Shown here: piece by piece, positions 34,097 through 42,162 of the stretch
How the letters are laid out: each line of letters begins with the position of its first letter
Numbering within the stretch: position 1 is the stretch's first letter
Assembly: GCF_000955975.1 (NCBI RefSeq)
Contig: NZ_JYJF01000022.1
Span: 4,296 to 68,295 of the forward strand
Length of the DNA stretch: 64,000 nucleotides
Source of the DNA: Saccharothrix sp. ST-888
Lineage (GTDB): Bacteria; Actinomycetota; Actinomycetes; Streptomycetales; Streptomycetaceae
Direction of reading: 5' to 3'
Notes under the pieces: model-generated
What the model saw: only the letters and a program-made list of their open reading frames with translations
The model's database searches: none
What the model was told of the DNA's origin: nothing
Position numbers and translations under genes: made by a program

Positions 34097-34894
34097 TCAG
34101 ACCGCGAGGTCTCTCACCTCACCGCGCCAGACCGCCTCCGACCGCACGTCGAGCAGGGCGAGCAGCACCGGCGGATCCAGGGTGCGCCTGGCGCGGAAGC
34201 GGAAGTCGATCGGCAGCACCGGCACGTCCGGGCGCACCTCGATCGGGCCGACCGAGCCGACCGACACCTGCTGATCGGGCATCATCTGCTCGCCCAGCGC
34301 CTTCGGGACCGAGTGGCCGAGCAGATACCAGCTGCCGGGCGGCACGTCCTCGAGCACGAAGGGGCCCGGCCTGGCCTGTACCGTGCAGCGCACCGGCCGG
34401 CCCTGCGGGATCCGACCCGGGAACAGGCCCAGGAAGATGAGCCCGAGATCGCCCACCACCGGCGCCCGTACCTCGCCGCGCAGCGTCGTGCTGCGGCCCT
34501 CGCGGACGGCCGGCTGGCTCTCCGTCCTGATCTGGGTGGTGAACCCGCCGAATTGGCGGTAGGTGGTGGGCGAGACGCCCACACTGCTGGTGAAGCGGGA
34601 GCTGAAGGTGCCCACGCTGGTGTAGCCCACGCGGTGGCTGATTTCCGTCACGGTCATCCCCGTCGCGACCAATAATCGCTTCGCCTCCTGTAATCGGAGC
34701 GCGGACAGGAAGCGGCGCGGGGAGACGCCGGTGACCCGCTGGAACTCACGTGAGAAATGGAACTTGCTGTACATCGCGGTGCGCGCCATGTCGTCAATCG
34801 TGAGCGGCTCACCGATATTCGCGCTCATGGCCTCCACGGCGCGGACGACGGCCTGCTCGATCGCCGACTTCGTGGTGGTTCTGGGGTCGTCCAT
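34097..34894 (-). CDS. AraC/XylS-family regulator (SgcR2-like position)
   Basis: 265 aa. The two helix-turn-helix motifs are N-terminal (residues about 15-115): IDDMARTAMYSKFHFSREFQ and TVTEISHRVGYTSVGTFSSR, ending with the GVSPTTYRQFGG tail. The C-terminal 145 residues are a beta-rich domain I do not recognise (ITS...FLGLFPGRIPQG, FVLEDVPPGSWYLLG). C-1027 has an AraC-type activator, SgcR2. Divergent from the E8-UnbU operon, with 476 nt between them, so it probably controls that operon and perhaps the PKSE promoter. Confidence 0.9.
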   Translation of the reverse strand: MDDPRTTTKSAIEQAVVRAVEAMSANIGEPLTIDDMARTAMYSKFHFSREFQRVTGVSPRRFLSALRLQEAKRLLVATGMTVTEISHRVGYTSVGTFSSRFTSSVGVSPTTYRQFGGFTTQIRTESQPAVREGRSTTLRGEVRAPVVGDLGLIFLGLFPGRIPQGRPVRCTVQARPGPFVLEDVPPGSWYLLGHSVPKALGEQMMPDQQVSVGSVGPIEVRPDVPVLPIDFRFRARRTLDPPVLLALLDVRSEAVWRGEVRDLAV

Positions 34895-34998
34895 CGAACC
34901 TCCAGTACAGGGCTGTCCGGAGAAGTGACAACTTCCTGGGAAACGCTCCAGACCGATGCCGCTCGGACCTGGTATATCCGAGAACCGCCCATCGGCCT

Positions 34999-35058
34999 TC
35001 GACCCCGAACATCACAGAATCCCCCATGCGCAACCGGAGTTACGCGCTTCGGGGTCGA
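34999..35058. promoter_or_regulatory. Spaced inverted repeat in AraC/E8 intergenic region
   Basis: Perfect 11-bp arms (TCGACCCCGAA at 34999-35009, its complement at 35048-35058) separated by 38 nt. It could be an operator pair or an RNA hairpin in a leader. It lies in the 476-nt gap (34895-35370), which has no gene and a lower GC content. Confidence 0.45.
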
Positions 35059-35116
35059 TTGTCGAGTCGAGACCGTACCAGTCCGGTTGTGTCCGAGCAA
35101 CCACTGATAACGGCCA

Positions 35117-35128
35117 TACTTGCAAGTA
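35117..35128. promoter_or_regulatory. 12-bp perfect palindrome, candidate operator
   Basis: TACTTGCAAGTA is a perfect palindrome in an AT-rich patch of the AraC/E8 intergenic region, 243 nt before the E8 start. Its place and symmetry suggest a protein-binding site. Confidence 0.45.
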
Positions 35129-35370
35129 ACTTGATCGGACGGTGCTGCCGCGAAGGCAGGCAGCAACACGGAAGATGCAGCCTGGGCGCCTCGTCCGGAC
35201 GATGGAGGCTGGGAAGCCATACCGGGCGGGAAACATCCGGCCAGGGCATCCGCCGCACGGGGCCGAAATGTCTTTCCGATTCCTGTCGGTTTCAAACTTC
35301 GGCCCTGATGAAAACCCGGCGCACCCCCCCTTTTGCCAATGCGGCATCGCCGATGAACAGGAGGAAGCCG

Positions 35371-35940
35371 TTGCCATCCGGCACTTCAGAAGAAGAGCAG
35401 GCCAGGACGATCACGCTGGAAGCGTTCGCGGACACCATCGTCCCTGGCGAGAAACGCTCCCCCACCGACCGGGCCGTGGCCGGCGCGGCCGAGGGTGGCG
35501 GCGCGGTGGTCGCCGGTGCCATCGACCTGTTGGAACTGCCCGGGGCGGGGCTCGCCCCCGATCTGCCCAACTTCGCCACCGCCCTGAACGCGCACGCCGC
35601 GACGTACGCGGCCGAGCAGGACCTGGCCCTGGACGGTTCCGTGCCCCCCTTCGTCTCGCTGTCCTTCACCCACCGCACCGAGCTGGTGCGGCGGTTGACC
35701 GCGATCGCGCACCCCGAGCGGCCGCTGTGGGTGCTGCTGGCGCTGTTCTGCAACATGGCCTACGACACCGGTGCCCACCGGCACACCGCCGAGGCCATGG
35801 CCGACGGTCACCCGGGGCTCGTCGCCATGGGCTTCGGCAAGCCGGACACCGACGGCCTGTGGCGGTTCTCCGACTTCACCTACGGCCGCCCGCTGGCCAC
35901 CTCGCACCCGGACACTACGGCTTCAGGGAGCCCGGCATGA
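35371..35940 (+). CDS. Enediyne protein E8-like (SgcE8 family), TTG start
   Basis: 189 aa from TTG 35371. A perfect AGGAGG (35359-35364) sits 6 nt before this TTG; the in-frame ATG at 35353 lies upstream of that site and has none of its own. The protein opens with an acidic/polar segment (SGTSEEEQARTITLEAFADTIVPGE), like the small subunit of gluconate 2-dehydrogenase. It then has an RSPTD...AVAGAAEGGGAVVAGA segment and a C-terminal GLWRFSDFTYGRP. It is always near E9 in enediyne cassettes and may partner that GMC enzyme, as gluconate dehydrogenase subunits do. Its stop overlaps the E9 start. Confidence 0.85.
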   Translation: MPSGTSEEEQARTITLEAFADTIVPGEKRSPTDRAVAGAAEGGGAVVAGAIDLLELPGAGLAPDLPNFATALNAHAATYAAEQDLALDGSVPPFVSLSFTHRTELVRRLTAIAHPERPLWVLLALFCNMAYDTGAHRHTAEAMADGHPGLVAMGFGKPDTDGLWRFSDFTYGRPLATSHPDTTASGSPA

Positions 35941-37592
35941 GCAGCAGCGAGCGCACCGACGTCCTGGTGGTCGGCAGCGGATTCGGCGGCGCCATCGCGG
36001 CCTACCATCTCGCCGCGGGCGGCGCCAAGGTCACCGTGCTGGAACGCGGACCCTGGCTGAAAGCCGACGAGTTCGAGCACGACTTCCTGCTCGGCTCGTC
36101 CTACACCCGGATCTTCGACTTCGTGGTCGGCGACGGCATGAGCCTGCTCGGCGGCAACTGCGTCGGCGGCGGCAGCGTCGTCTACTTCGCCGCCATGCCC
36201 CGCGCGCCGCGGTTCGTCTTCGAGCGCCGGGGCAGCATCGGCCGGCGGATGTGGCCCGCCGCGATCAGCCGCGACACCCTGGACCCCTGGTACGACCTGG
36301 TGACGGACGCCCTGCCGATCACCAAACAGGACTGGAAGGACGTCAGCTTCGCCGGCGGCCTGTTCGCGGCGGCCTGCGACCACGCCGGCCGCACGGCCAA
36401 CCCCGTCCCGGTCGCGGTCGACAACACCAGGTGCACCAACTGCAACTGGATGATGGCGGGCTGCCGCTTCGACGCCAAACGCTCCCTGCTGCTCAACTAC
36501 CTGCCCGGCGCGCTCGCGCACGGCGCCGAGATCCGGCCGCTGCACGAGGTCCAGCGCCTCGAACGGACCGACGACGGCGGCTACCGGGTGCACTACAACG
36601 TGGTGCACGACGTCGACTACCGGGAGCAGGTCGGCAACGGCGTCATCGAGGCCAAGATCGTGGTGCTGGCCGCCGGCGCGGGCGCCACACCGGTCATCCT
36701 CAAGCGCTCGGAGGGCGATCTCGGCCCGATGCCGTACGCGGTGGGACGCTACTTCTCCGGCAACGGAGAGCGGCTCAACACCGCCGTCATCAACGAGGAG
36801 AAGGCCGCCGAACTGCTCGGCCTGGACCGCGGCGACGGCCGGGCGTACGCGGCGAACCAGATCGGCAAGGGCCCGGTGGTCGCCAGCTGGGACAACCTGG
36901 ACGGCGACCTGCCCGAGTACCACCGGTACTCGCTGGAGCAGCTGTACTTCCCGCCCGGCTTCGGCACCATCCTGGCCCAGGTGCCCGATGCCGCCGGCCC
37001 GTCCTGGTTCGGCGTGGAGAAGAAGGAACTGGTCCGGCAGTGGCAGTCCTGGCTGACCGTCTTCACCATGATCGAGGACGACAACGAAGGGGTCTTCGGC
37101 CCGCCGCCGCCCACCGGCAACGCCTCCCGGATCTCCCAGCAGATGCTCGGCCACGGCCCGCTCAGCTACCGTCCGACGCCCAACACGCTGCGCGCCTGGG
37201 ACGAGACCGACGCCGCGGTCAAGTCGATCCTGGAGCGGGACGGCCTCGCCAAGGTGATGCCGTGGACCAACGATCTGGTCGGCGCGTACACCGTCCACCC
37301 GCTGGCCTCCTGCCGGATCGGCGATGACCCGGCCACCTCGGCGCTGGACGACCGCCACGAACTGCGGGGCCACCCGGGCATCTTCGTCACGGACGGCTCC
37401 GCCGTGCCCGGCGCACTGACCGTCAACCCGGCGCTCACCATCTCCGCACTCGCCGAACGCGCGATCCCCGGCATCGTCCGGGCCGCGCAGCAGCGCGGCG
37501 TCAAGGTCGGCTACGGAGCGCCCGGCCCGGGCGCGGACACCACCGCGCGGCGCACCGTACTCCCGCTGGCCGCGAAGCGACTGCGCGGGTGA
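35937..37592 (+). CDS. GMC-family oxidoreductase (SgcE9-like)
   Basis: 551 aa. Dinucleotide-binding GSGFGGAIAA is at residues 13-22 and the GMC active-site pair His454 (TVHPLASC) and Asn497 (LTVNPALT) are present. Three Cys at 166, 169 and 176 (RCTNCNWMMAGCRF) form the compact cluster seen in E9 and in gluconate-dehydrogenase-like flavoproteins, so an iron-sulfur or metal site is possible. It should oxidise an alcohol or C-C bond on the core. ATG 35937 overlaps the E8 stop (ATGA), so E8 and E9 are probably made as a complex. Confidence 0.94.
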   Translation: MSSSERTDVLVVGSGFGGAIAAYHLAAGGAKVTVLERGPWLKADEFEHDFLLGSSYTRIFDFVVGDGMSLLGGNCVGGGSVVYFAAMPRAPRFVFERRGSIGRRMWPAAISRDTLDPWYDLVTDALPITKQDWKDVSFAGGLFAAACDHAGRTANPVPVAVDNTRCTNCNWMMAGCRFDAKRSLLLNYLPGALAHGAEIRPLHEVQRLERTDDGGYRVHYNVVHDVDYREQVGNGVIEAKIVVLAAGAGATPVILKRSEGDLGPMPYAVGRYFSGNGERLNTAVINEEKAAELLGLDRGDGRAYAANQIGKGPVVASWDNLDGDLPEYHRYSLEQLYFPPGFGTILAQVPDAAGPSWFGVEKKELVRQWQSWLTVFTMIEDDNEGVFGPPPPTGNASRISQQMLGHGPLSYRPTPNTLRAWDETDAAVKSILERDGLAKVMPWTNDLVGAYTVHPLASCRIGDDPATSALDDRHELRGHPGIFVTDGSAVPGALTVNPALTISALAERAIPGIVRAAQQRGVKVGYGAPGPGADTTARRTVLPLAAKRLRG

Positions 37593-37641
37593 CCAGGCAC
37601 AGCGGGCGCACCCGGGCACCGGTCAACCGAAGGAGACGACG

Positions 37642-38655
37642 ATGGCTGGAGCAGTCCTCCGGTCGGCACTGCGGCACTCGCTCGGCCAGGTCCGCCACGT
37701 GTCCCCCGTCCGGGTGCCCCGCGCCGGGGAGCGCGTCGGCCGGATCTACGCCGACCTGGAGCGGGAGTTCGGCATGCTGGCGCCCCCGGTGGCCCTGCAC
37801 TCCCCGGCACCGGAGGCGCTCGCGGCCTGCTGGATGATGCTGCGGGAGACCCTGGTCGCCGGCGGCTCGGCCGACCGGGCCGTCAAGGAGGCGGTCGCGA
37901 CGGCGGTCTCCGGCGCCAACTCCTGTCCGTACTGCGTCGAGGTACACGGCATGACGCTCCATCAACTCGCGGAGCCAGCCGGTCCGGAGCCGGCGGCGGT
38001 CGCCGAGTGGGCCCGCTCGGGCGGCGCCCGGCCGGCGCCGTTCCCCGCCGCGCACGCCCCCGAGCTGGTCGGGGTCGCGGTGACGTTCCACTACCTCAAC
38101 CGCATGGTCAACATCTTCCTGCCGGAGAGCCCGCTCCCCACCGGTGCGCCGCCCGCGCTCCGGACCCGGGCCACCGGCCTGCTCGGGCGGTTCCTCGGGC
38201 CCGCCGCCCGCCGGCACTGGGCGCCCGGCGGATCGCTCGACCTGCTGCCGTCCGCCGCCCTGCCCGCGGACCTCGGCTGGGCCGCCGCCACGCCGAGCAT
38301 CGCCGGCGCCTTCGCCCGCGCGGCCGCCGCCGCCGAGTCGGCGGGCGTGCGAACGGTGCCGGAGCCCGTCCGCGGGCTGGTCCGCGCCGAACTGGCCGGC
38401 TGGGACGGCCGGCCGAAAGGCCTGAGCCGCGCCTGGGTCGACGACGCCGTGGCCGGGCTGCCGCCCGCCCAGCGCGCGGCGGGACGGCTGGCGCTGCTCA
38501 GCGCCCTCGCCTCCTACCAGGTCGACCAGTCGATCGTCGCGGACTTCCGGCAGGAACGGCCCGGCGACGCCGCGCTGATCGAACTGACATTCTGGGCGGC
38601 CTTCGCGGCGGCTCGCGAAATGGGCACCCGGCTCACCGCACCCGCGAATTCCTGA
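37642..38655 (+). CDS. AhpD/CMD-like alkylhydroperoxidase-fold protein
   Basis: 337 aa. The N-terminal half carries the carboxymuconolactone decarboxylase/AhpD motif with Cys95 and Cys98 (SCPYCVEVHG) and the nearby His. The C-terminal half repeats a helical pattern (WVDDAVAGLPPAQRAAGRLALLSALASYQVDQ) but lacks the Cys pair, so it is probably a two-domain protein with one active site. AhpD enzymes reduce peroxides through the Cys pair. In an enediyne operon it may protect against or process a reactive intermediate. Lies between E9 and UnbV in the same direction. Confidence 0.85.
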   Translation: MAGAVLRSALRHSLGQVRHVSPVRVPRAGERVGRIYADLEREFGMLAPPVALHSPAPEALAACWMMLRETLVAGGSADRAVKEAVATAVSGANSCPYCVEVHGMTLHQLAEPAGPEPAAVAEWARSGGARPAPFPAAHAPELVGVAVTFHYLNRMVNIFLPESPLPTGAPPALRTRATGLLGRFLGPAARRHWAPGGSLDLLPSAALPADLGWAAATPSIAGAFARAAAAAESAGVRTVPEPVRGLVRAELAGWDGRPKGLSRAWVDDAVAGLPPAQRAAGRLALLSALASYQVDQSIVADFRQERPGDAALIELTFWAAFAAAREMGTRLTAPANS

Positions 38656-38791
38656 CCCCGTCAGCACAACGGGAGAAGCATTCGCGCGGCCGCCGATACA
38701 TTCTTGAATCGGCTATTTCTGAGCCAAGTTCGCGGGGGGACGTTCCAGCAGCGATCCATCACATTGTCAATTTCCGTACGGAGAGGTGGAT

Positions 38792-40771
38792 GTGTTGTAT
38801 CGAGAGCGAATTCGCAGGATGATTCCCGGCCTGGCAACCGTGGTGGTGGCGACCTCACTGTTCATTGCCACCCGGGAATCGGTCGCCGTGGCCGGCGCCG
38901 AGGAGACCGCCACGCAGTACGCGTTCCAGGAAATGCCCATCGCCATGCCGGCCGGGTACGACTCGCAGCCCATGCACACGGTCCGCGACGTGAACCCGTC
39001 CTACCGGAAGATCCGCTCCTGGGTCTCCTCGGTCGGGGCCGGCATCGCCATCAACGACCTGACCGGGCACGGCCTCGCCGACGGCATGTGCATCGTCGAC
39101 ACCCGCACCAACCAAGTCGTGGTGACCTACACGCCGACCGCCCGGGCGGCGGACCGCTTCAGCCCGTTCGTCCTCGACCCGGCCCCGCTCCCAGTCGATG
39201 ACACCATGGCGCCCACCGGCTGCACCCCCGGGGACTTCACCGGCGACGGCCGGATGGGCCTGCTGGTCACCTACTGGGGACGGACCCCGATCCTGTTCCT
39301 GCCGAAGGCCGACGCCACCACCCCGTCCGCGACCTCGTACGTCCCGCGCGAGCTGGTGCCCTCGACCTCCGCCGACGGCAAGTACCACGGCCCGCGCTGG
39401 AACACCGACGCCGACTACGTGGGCGACCTGGACGGCAGCGGGCACCCCTCGATCGTGATCGGGAACTACTTCCCCGACTCGGACGTGCTGGACCCGCACG
39501 GGCTGAACAACGTACAGATGAACAACTCGCTGTCCAACGCCAAGAACGCCGGCGGCGACCATGTGCTGCGCTGGGTCGGCGCGACCCCGGGCACCGAGCC
39601 GCGGGCCGACTTCGTGGAGGAGAAGGACGCGATCCCCTGGGACGCCGCCACCGGATGGACGCTGGCCATCGCCGGCGCCGACCTGACCGGCGAGGGCCTG
39701 CCCGAGCTGTACGTCGCCAACGACTTCGGGCACAGCCACCTGCTCTACAACCGGTCCACGCCGGGCCGTATCCGGTTCACCGAGGCCACCGGGAACCGCA
39801 CCGCGTCCACGCCCAAGTCCTTTGTGCTCGGCAAGGGTTCGTTCAAGGGCATGGGCGTCGACTTCGGTGACATCAACCGCAACGGCACCTTCGACATCAT
39901 GGTCAGCAACATCACCGCGGCCTGGGGCCTGGAGGAGAGCAACTTCCTCTGGATCAACCAGGCCAAGGACAACGCCGACATGAACCGCCAACTGAGCAGC
40001 GGCGTAGCGCCGTTCACCCAGGAGGCGCAGCAGCACGGGGTGGCCTGGACCGGCTGGTCCTGGGACACCAAGATGGCCGACTTCCGCAACTCCGGCAACC
40101 TCGAGGTGCTCCAGGCCGACGGGTTCGTCAAGGGCACCATCGACCGCTGGCCGTGGCTGCAGGAGATGGCCATGACCAACGACGACCTGCTGTCGAACCC
40201 CGCCATGTGGCCCAACGTCCAGCCCGGCGACGACATCTCCGGCGACGACGCGATCGCCTTCTACGCGAAGTCCGCCGACGGCAAGTACGTGAACATCAAC
40301 AAGCAGCTCGGCATCGCGGTGCCCACGCCGACCCGCGCCATCGCGACCGGCGACACCACCGGCAGCGGTCTGCTCGACTTCGCCGTGGCCCGCCAGTGGG
40401 GGCCGCCGGCCTTCTACGCCAACAAGGCGCCGGCCCCGGGCCACTACCTGAACCTGAAGCTGTACCGCCCGGCCAGTGACAACGACCCCGGGATGGGACT
40501 GGTGAACACCGGCACCCCCGCCTACGGCGCCACCGTGCGGATCACCACGCCGGCCGGCTCCCAGGTCTCGCAGCTCGACGGCGGCAGCGGCCACGGCGGC
40601 TTCCGGAGCTTCGACGTGCACTTCGGACTCGGCGACTACCAGGGCCCGGTGACCGTGCAGCTGTCCTGGCGGGACAACAGCGGCGCCGTGCACGAGCAGT
40701 CCGAGCAGCTCACCCCCGGCACCCACGCGCTCATGCTGACCGCTGCCGCCAAGGAGGTTCCGAACCGATGA
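38792..40771 (+). CDS. unbV: Enediyne protein UnbV (E4 family), FG-GAP/ASPIC domains
   Basis: About 660 aa. A signal peptide-like N-terminus (RRMIPGLATVVVATSLFIAT) is followed by several FG-GAP-type repeats with Asp-rich loops (DFTGDGRMGL, DLDGSGHPSI, DINRNGTFDI, DTTGSGLLDF), which suggest a calcium-binding beta-propeller. A C-terminal ASPIC/UnbV domain follows (TVRITTPAGSQVSQLDGG). It is one of the five conserved enediyne cassette proteins, of unknown reaction. GTG 38792 is 5 nt after AGAGG; an in-frame GTG at 38786 abuts that site. Its stop overlaps the UnbU start (ATGA), so the two may work together at the membrane. Confidence 0.95.
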   Translation: MLYRERIRRMIPGLATVVVATSLFIATRESVAVAGAEETATQYAFQEMPIAMPAGYDSQPMHTVRDVNPSYRKIRSWVSSVGAGIAINDLTGHGLADGMCIVDTRTNQVVVTYTPTARAADRFSPFVLDPAPLPVDDTMAPTGCTPGDFTGDGRMGLLVTYWGRTPILFLPKADATTPSATSYVPRELVPSTSADGKYHGPRWNTDADYVGDLDGSGHPSIVIGNYFPDSDVLDPHGLNNVQMNNSLSNAKNAGGDHVLRWVGATPGTEPRADFVEEKDAIPWDAATGWTLAIAGADLTGEGLPELYVANDFGHSHLLYNRSTPGRIRFTEATGNRTASTPKSFVLGKGSFKGMGVDFGDINRNGTFDIMVSNITAAWGLEESNFLWINQAKDNADMNRQLSSGVAPFTQEAQQHGVAWTGWSWDTKMADFRNSGNLEVLQADGFVKGTIDRWPWLQEMAMTNDDLLSNPAMWPNVQPGDDISGDDAIAFYAKSADGKYVNINKQLGIAVPTPTRAIATGDTTGSGLLDFAVARQWGPPAFYANKAPAPGHYLNLKLYRPASDNDPGMGLVNTGTPAYGATVRITTPAGSQVSQLDGGSGHGGFRSFDVHFGLGDYQGPVTVQLSWRDNSGAVHEQSEQLTPGTHALMLTAAAKEVPNR

Positions 40772-41775
40772 CCGAAGCCCCGACGCCCGCCGCAGCCCCG
40801 GCGCCCGCCGCGTCCGCCACCCCGGCCAAGCCCGACCCGCGCTACCTGGCCCTGCGGAACTTCGCGATGTCCATCACCGTCTTCAACATCTTCGGCTACA
40901 CCCTGCTGGGCTTCGAACAGCCCTGGCTGTGGCCGATCGTCTCGGTGCTCTTCGCCTACACCGTCGAGATGGTCTTCGAGCTCATCAGTGCCTGGGCCCA
41001 GCGGCGCAACGCCCGCTTCCTCGGCAACGGCGTGCGCGGCGTGTACGAGTTCCTGCTGCCGGCGCACATCACCGGCACCGCCATGAACATGCTGTTCTAC
41101 GGCAACAACCAGCTGCTTCCGGTGCTCTTCGGCGTGTTCGTCGGCGTGGCCGGCAAGCACGCGTTCCAGGCGCCCATCGCCGGCCGGATGCGGCACTTCA
41201 TGAACCCGTCCAACTTCGGCATCACCGCCTCGCTGCTCGCCTTCGGCTCCTGGGCGAGCATCGCCCCGCCGTACGAGTTCACCGAGAACGCGAACACCTT
41301 CTTCCGGGTCGCCATCCCGCTGATCATCGTGACCGCCGGGACCGTGATCAACTCCATGCTCACCAAGAAGGTCGCGCTGATCGTCGGCTGGCTCGGCGGG
41401 TTCGTGATCCAGGCGCTGCTCCGGCACTGGATCTGGGACGTCGCTATCTTCTCGGCCCTCGGCCCGATGAGCGGGGTCGCCTTCGTGCTGTTCACCAACT
41501 ACATGATCACCGACCCGGGAACCACGCCGTTCAAGGGGCGCAACCAGTTCATGTTCGGCGCGTCGGTCGCCATGACCTACGGCGTCCTGATGCTGTTCAA
41601 CGTCGTCTACACCCTGTTCTTCGCGACCAGCCTGGTCTGCCTCCTGCGCGGCCTCGGCTGGTGGGCCGCTCACCTGATCAAGCGTCAGCGCGAGCGCAGC
41701 GCCGCCGGCGCCGAACCGACCGCCCGCCCGACCGACGTCGGCAACCCCCAGGGCCCCAGGGCCATGGTGGCCTGA
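40768..41775 (+). CDS. unbU: Enediyne protein UnbU (E5 family), RnfD/NqrB-like membrane protein
   Basis: 335 aa. A Pro/Ala-rich N-terminal tail precedes about 8-9 hydrophobic helices. Signature segments MNPSNFGIT and YMITDPGTTPFKG match the RnfD/NqrB-type membrane family, where nearby residues hold flavin. It is part of the UnbL-UnbV-UnbU-PKSE-TE cassette present in known enediyne clusters. Possible roles are membrane redox steps or intermediate handling; none is proven. Ends the E8-UnbU operon with a hairpin terminator 15 nt later. Confidence 0.95.
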   Translation: MTEAPTPAAAPAPAASATPAKPDPRYLALRNFAMSITVFNIFGYTLLGFEQPWLWPIVSVLFAYTVEMVFELISAWAQRRNARFLGNGVRGVYEFLLPAHITGTAMNMLFYGNNQLLPVLFGVFVGVAGKHAFQAPIAGRMRHFMNPSNFGITASLLAFGSWASIAPPYEFTENANTFFRVAIPLIIVTAGTVINSMLTKKVALIVGWLGGFVIQALLRHWIWDVAIFSALGPMSGVAFVLFTNYMITDPGTTPFKGRNQFMFGASVAMTYGVLMLFNVVYTLFFATSLVCLLRGLGWWAAHLIKRQRERSAAGAEPTARPTDVGNPQGPRAMVA

Positions 41776-41789
41776 TCCCGCCCTCCCCA

Positions 41790-41825
41790 GGCCGTACGTG
41801 CGCCCACCCGGGCGCACGTACGGCC
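41790..41825. terminator. Hairpin terminator after UnbU
   Basis: A 14-15-bp perfect stem (41791-41804 with about 41812-41825) and short loop immediately after the unbU stop. It marks the right end of the core operon. Confidence 0.85.
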
Positions 41826-41864
41826 TGCCCCGTAGGTGCAACAGCTCCGCCCCGGGCGAGGAGG

Positions 41865-42150
41865 ACGCCGACTGCCGGGCACAGGTCCTGACACGGGATC
41901 AGGGAGCAGAGTCCCGAAGCTCTTCGATGCGATCCCCGCCGGCGCCGGGATCAGGGTCCCGGTCGCCCCTGTACGGATACCGAGGACGAACGCGGTGATG
42001 GAACGCAACGTGCTCACCCGCCTGCCTGGACTCCTCGGCCAGCCGTCGACCCGAGGCCGACGCCATCTCCCGCGCACACTGCGGGAGTTCGAGGAGCACT
42101 GGAACGCACAGCACGGGGCGCAGCCGACGCACGGTCGGCTGCGCCCCGTC
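41865..42150 (+). pseudogene. Decayed integrase/transposase (rve) remnant
   Basis: The translation, read across a frameshift near 41910, gives VLTRDQGAE then KLFDAIPAGAGIRVP, VRIPRTNAVMER, RRHLPRTLREFEEHWNA. These are in the order of the C-terminal part of an rve-core transposase (family: PRMNA.MERW.Q..RHELLDR, RHL..AL.EYE.HYN). The N-terminal half is missing, there is at least one frameshift, and the GLDR region is garbled. No inverted repeats are left. It probably marks an old insertion at the right boundary of the enediyne cluster. Confidence 0.65.
42115..42147. terminator. Hairpin terminator
   Basis: A 14-bp perfect stem (42115-42128 with 42134-42147) with a GCACG loop, just downstream of the minus-strand PEP-synthase-like gene. 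Confidence 0.75.
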
Positions 42151-42162
42151 CGGCCGGACTGG

